From positions 1 to 6,699 of the forward strand of contig CAJKWD010000044.1 in assembly GCA_905203475.1 (NCBI GenBank): a stretch of DNA of 6,699 nucleotides. Direction: 5' to 3'. A program made the position numbers and the translations under genes. How positions within the stretch are numbered: the stretch's first letter is position 1; every line of letters begins with the position of its first letter. A model generated the notes under the pieces. That model made no database searches and was not told the origin of the DNA. It saw only the letters and a list, made by a program, of their open reading frames with translations. The stretch is from an uncultured Acholeplasmataceae bacterium. GTDB taxonomy: Bacteria > Bacillota_I > Bacilli_A > RF39 > UBA660. This document shows, one piece after another, positions 6,454 through 6,699 of this stretch.

Positions 6454-6482
6454 AAAGACACAGTTATTATGTGTCTTTTTTT
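6454..6482 (+). terminator. Rho-independent terminator of the M23 hydrolase gene
   Basis: A perfect 9-bp stem, AAAGACACA (6454-6462) with TGTGTCTTT (6470-6478), closes a 7-nt loop and runs into further T. It begins 14 nt after the stop codon. Confidence 0.9.
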
Positions 6483-6543
6483 ATATTTGTAATAATTTCA
6501 ACTAACGATATTATGATAATTGATAAATAAACAATAAAAAAAG

Positions 6544-6572
6544 ATGAAAGAACTAAGAAAATATGATACAAT
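6544..6572 (+). promoter_or_regulatory. Promoter candidate for the last, incomplete transcription unit
   Basis: TACAAT (6567-6572) with TG at 6564-6565 forms an extended -10. ATGAAA (6544-6549) is a 4/6 match to the -35 at 17-bp spacing. The predicted start near 6579 gives a leader of about 40 nt before the ATG at 6619. The AT-rich stretch between the preceding terminator and this promoter shows nothing else. Confidence 0.5.
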
Positions 6573-6618
6573 AAGAATAGAAAGTAAAGAATTGTAGAAG
6601 ACTCGAGAGGTGTAGTAA

Positions 6619-6666
6619 ATGAAAAGAGTTCTTGTTAGCCAAAAGTTACCATGGGGGGGTATTTAG
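6619..6666 (+). CDS. 15-codon ORF interrupted after a G7 tract (leader peptide or broken gene start)
   Basis: The ORF encodes MKRVLVSQKLPWGGI and ends in TAG. It has a good Shine-Dalgarno sequence (GAGAGGTG, 6605-6612) 6 nt before the ATG and a plausible promoter, so translation starts here are credible. A run of seven G (6653-6659) immediately precedes the stop. If the run were six G, the frame would stay open to the window end; with eight G it would stop at TAA shortly after. Three readings remain: a true short leader peptide, a gene switched off by slippage in the G-run, or a sequencing error in the homopolymer. The product family cannot be recognised. Confidence 0.4.
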   Translation: MKRVLVSQKLPWGGI

Positions 6667-6699
6667 TACTTTAACCCTTATAAATAAGCATTTTATTGA

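Overview
This is an AT-rich, gene-dense chromosomal segment from a low-GC Gram-positive bacterium (Bacillota). All genes lie on the + strand, Shine-Dalgarno sequences are strong (AAGGAG, AGGTGAT), promoters have a near-consensus TATAAT, and rho-independent terminators are short. The PcsB/CwlO-type murein hydrolase with a Sec signal peptide points to a walled Firmicute rather than a mollicute. Every stop is TAA in the main genes and Trp is TGG, so the standard code applies. An Erysipelotrichia/Coprobacillaceae-like lineage is my guess and is not proven by the sequence.

Layout, left to right. (1) A 148-aa cytosolic protein with a CxxC-containing heavy-metal-associated-like domain (44-490), under an extended -10 promoter whose spacer is an inverted repeat. 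(2) ndk, nucleoside diphosphate kinase (555-992), with its own promoter and a terminator. (3) A promoter, a 15-codon leader ORF (1123-1170) and an intrinsic terminator (1169-1208) that ends 4 nt before the Shine-Dalgarno sequence of the next gene. (4) A 1276-aa RNase R-family exoribonuclease (1225-5055). (5) A terminator overlapping its stop codon, then a promoter and a 425-aa secreted coiled-coil M23 peptidoglycan hydrolase (5163-6440) with its terminator. (6) A final promoter and a 15-codon ORF interrupted just after a run of seven G near the window end.

The most notable object is the ribonuclease. Its C-terminal 700 residues are a complete RNase R (winged helix, two cold-shock domains, catalytic RNB, S1). 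The N-terminal 575 residues are extra: a winged-helix-like start, a helical Tyr-rich region, and a second, degenerate RNB domain that still aligns with the active one at its landmark motifs but has lost or changed catalytic residues. It therefore looks like a tandem pseudo-RNB/active-RNB protein in one chain. Its expression appears to be gated by leader-ORF attenuation, because no promoter is evident between the terminator and the gene.

The genes do not form one operon; each has its own promoter and most have their own terminator. The common theme is housekeeping (metal handling, nucleotide pools, RNA turnover, cell-wall cleavage). No mobile element, CRISPR array, rRNA or tRNA gene was seen.
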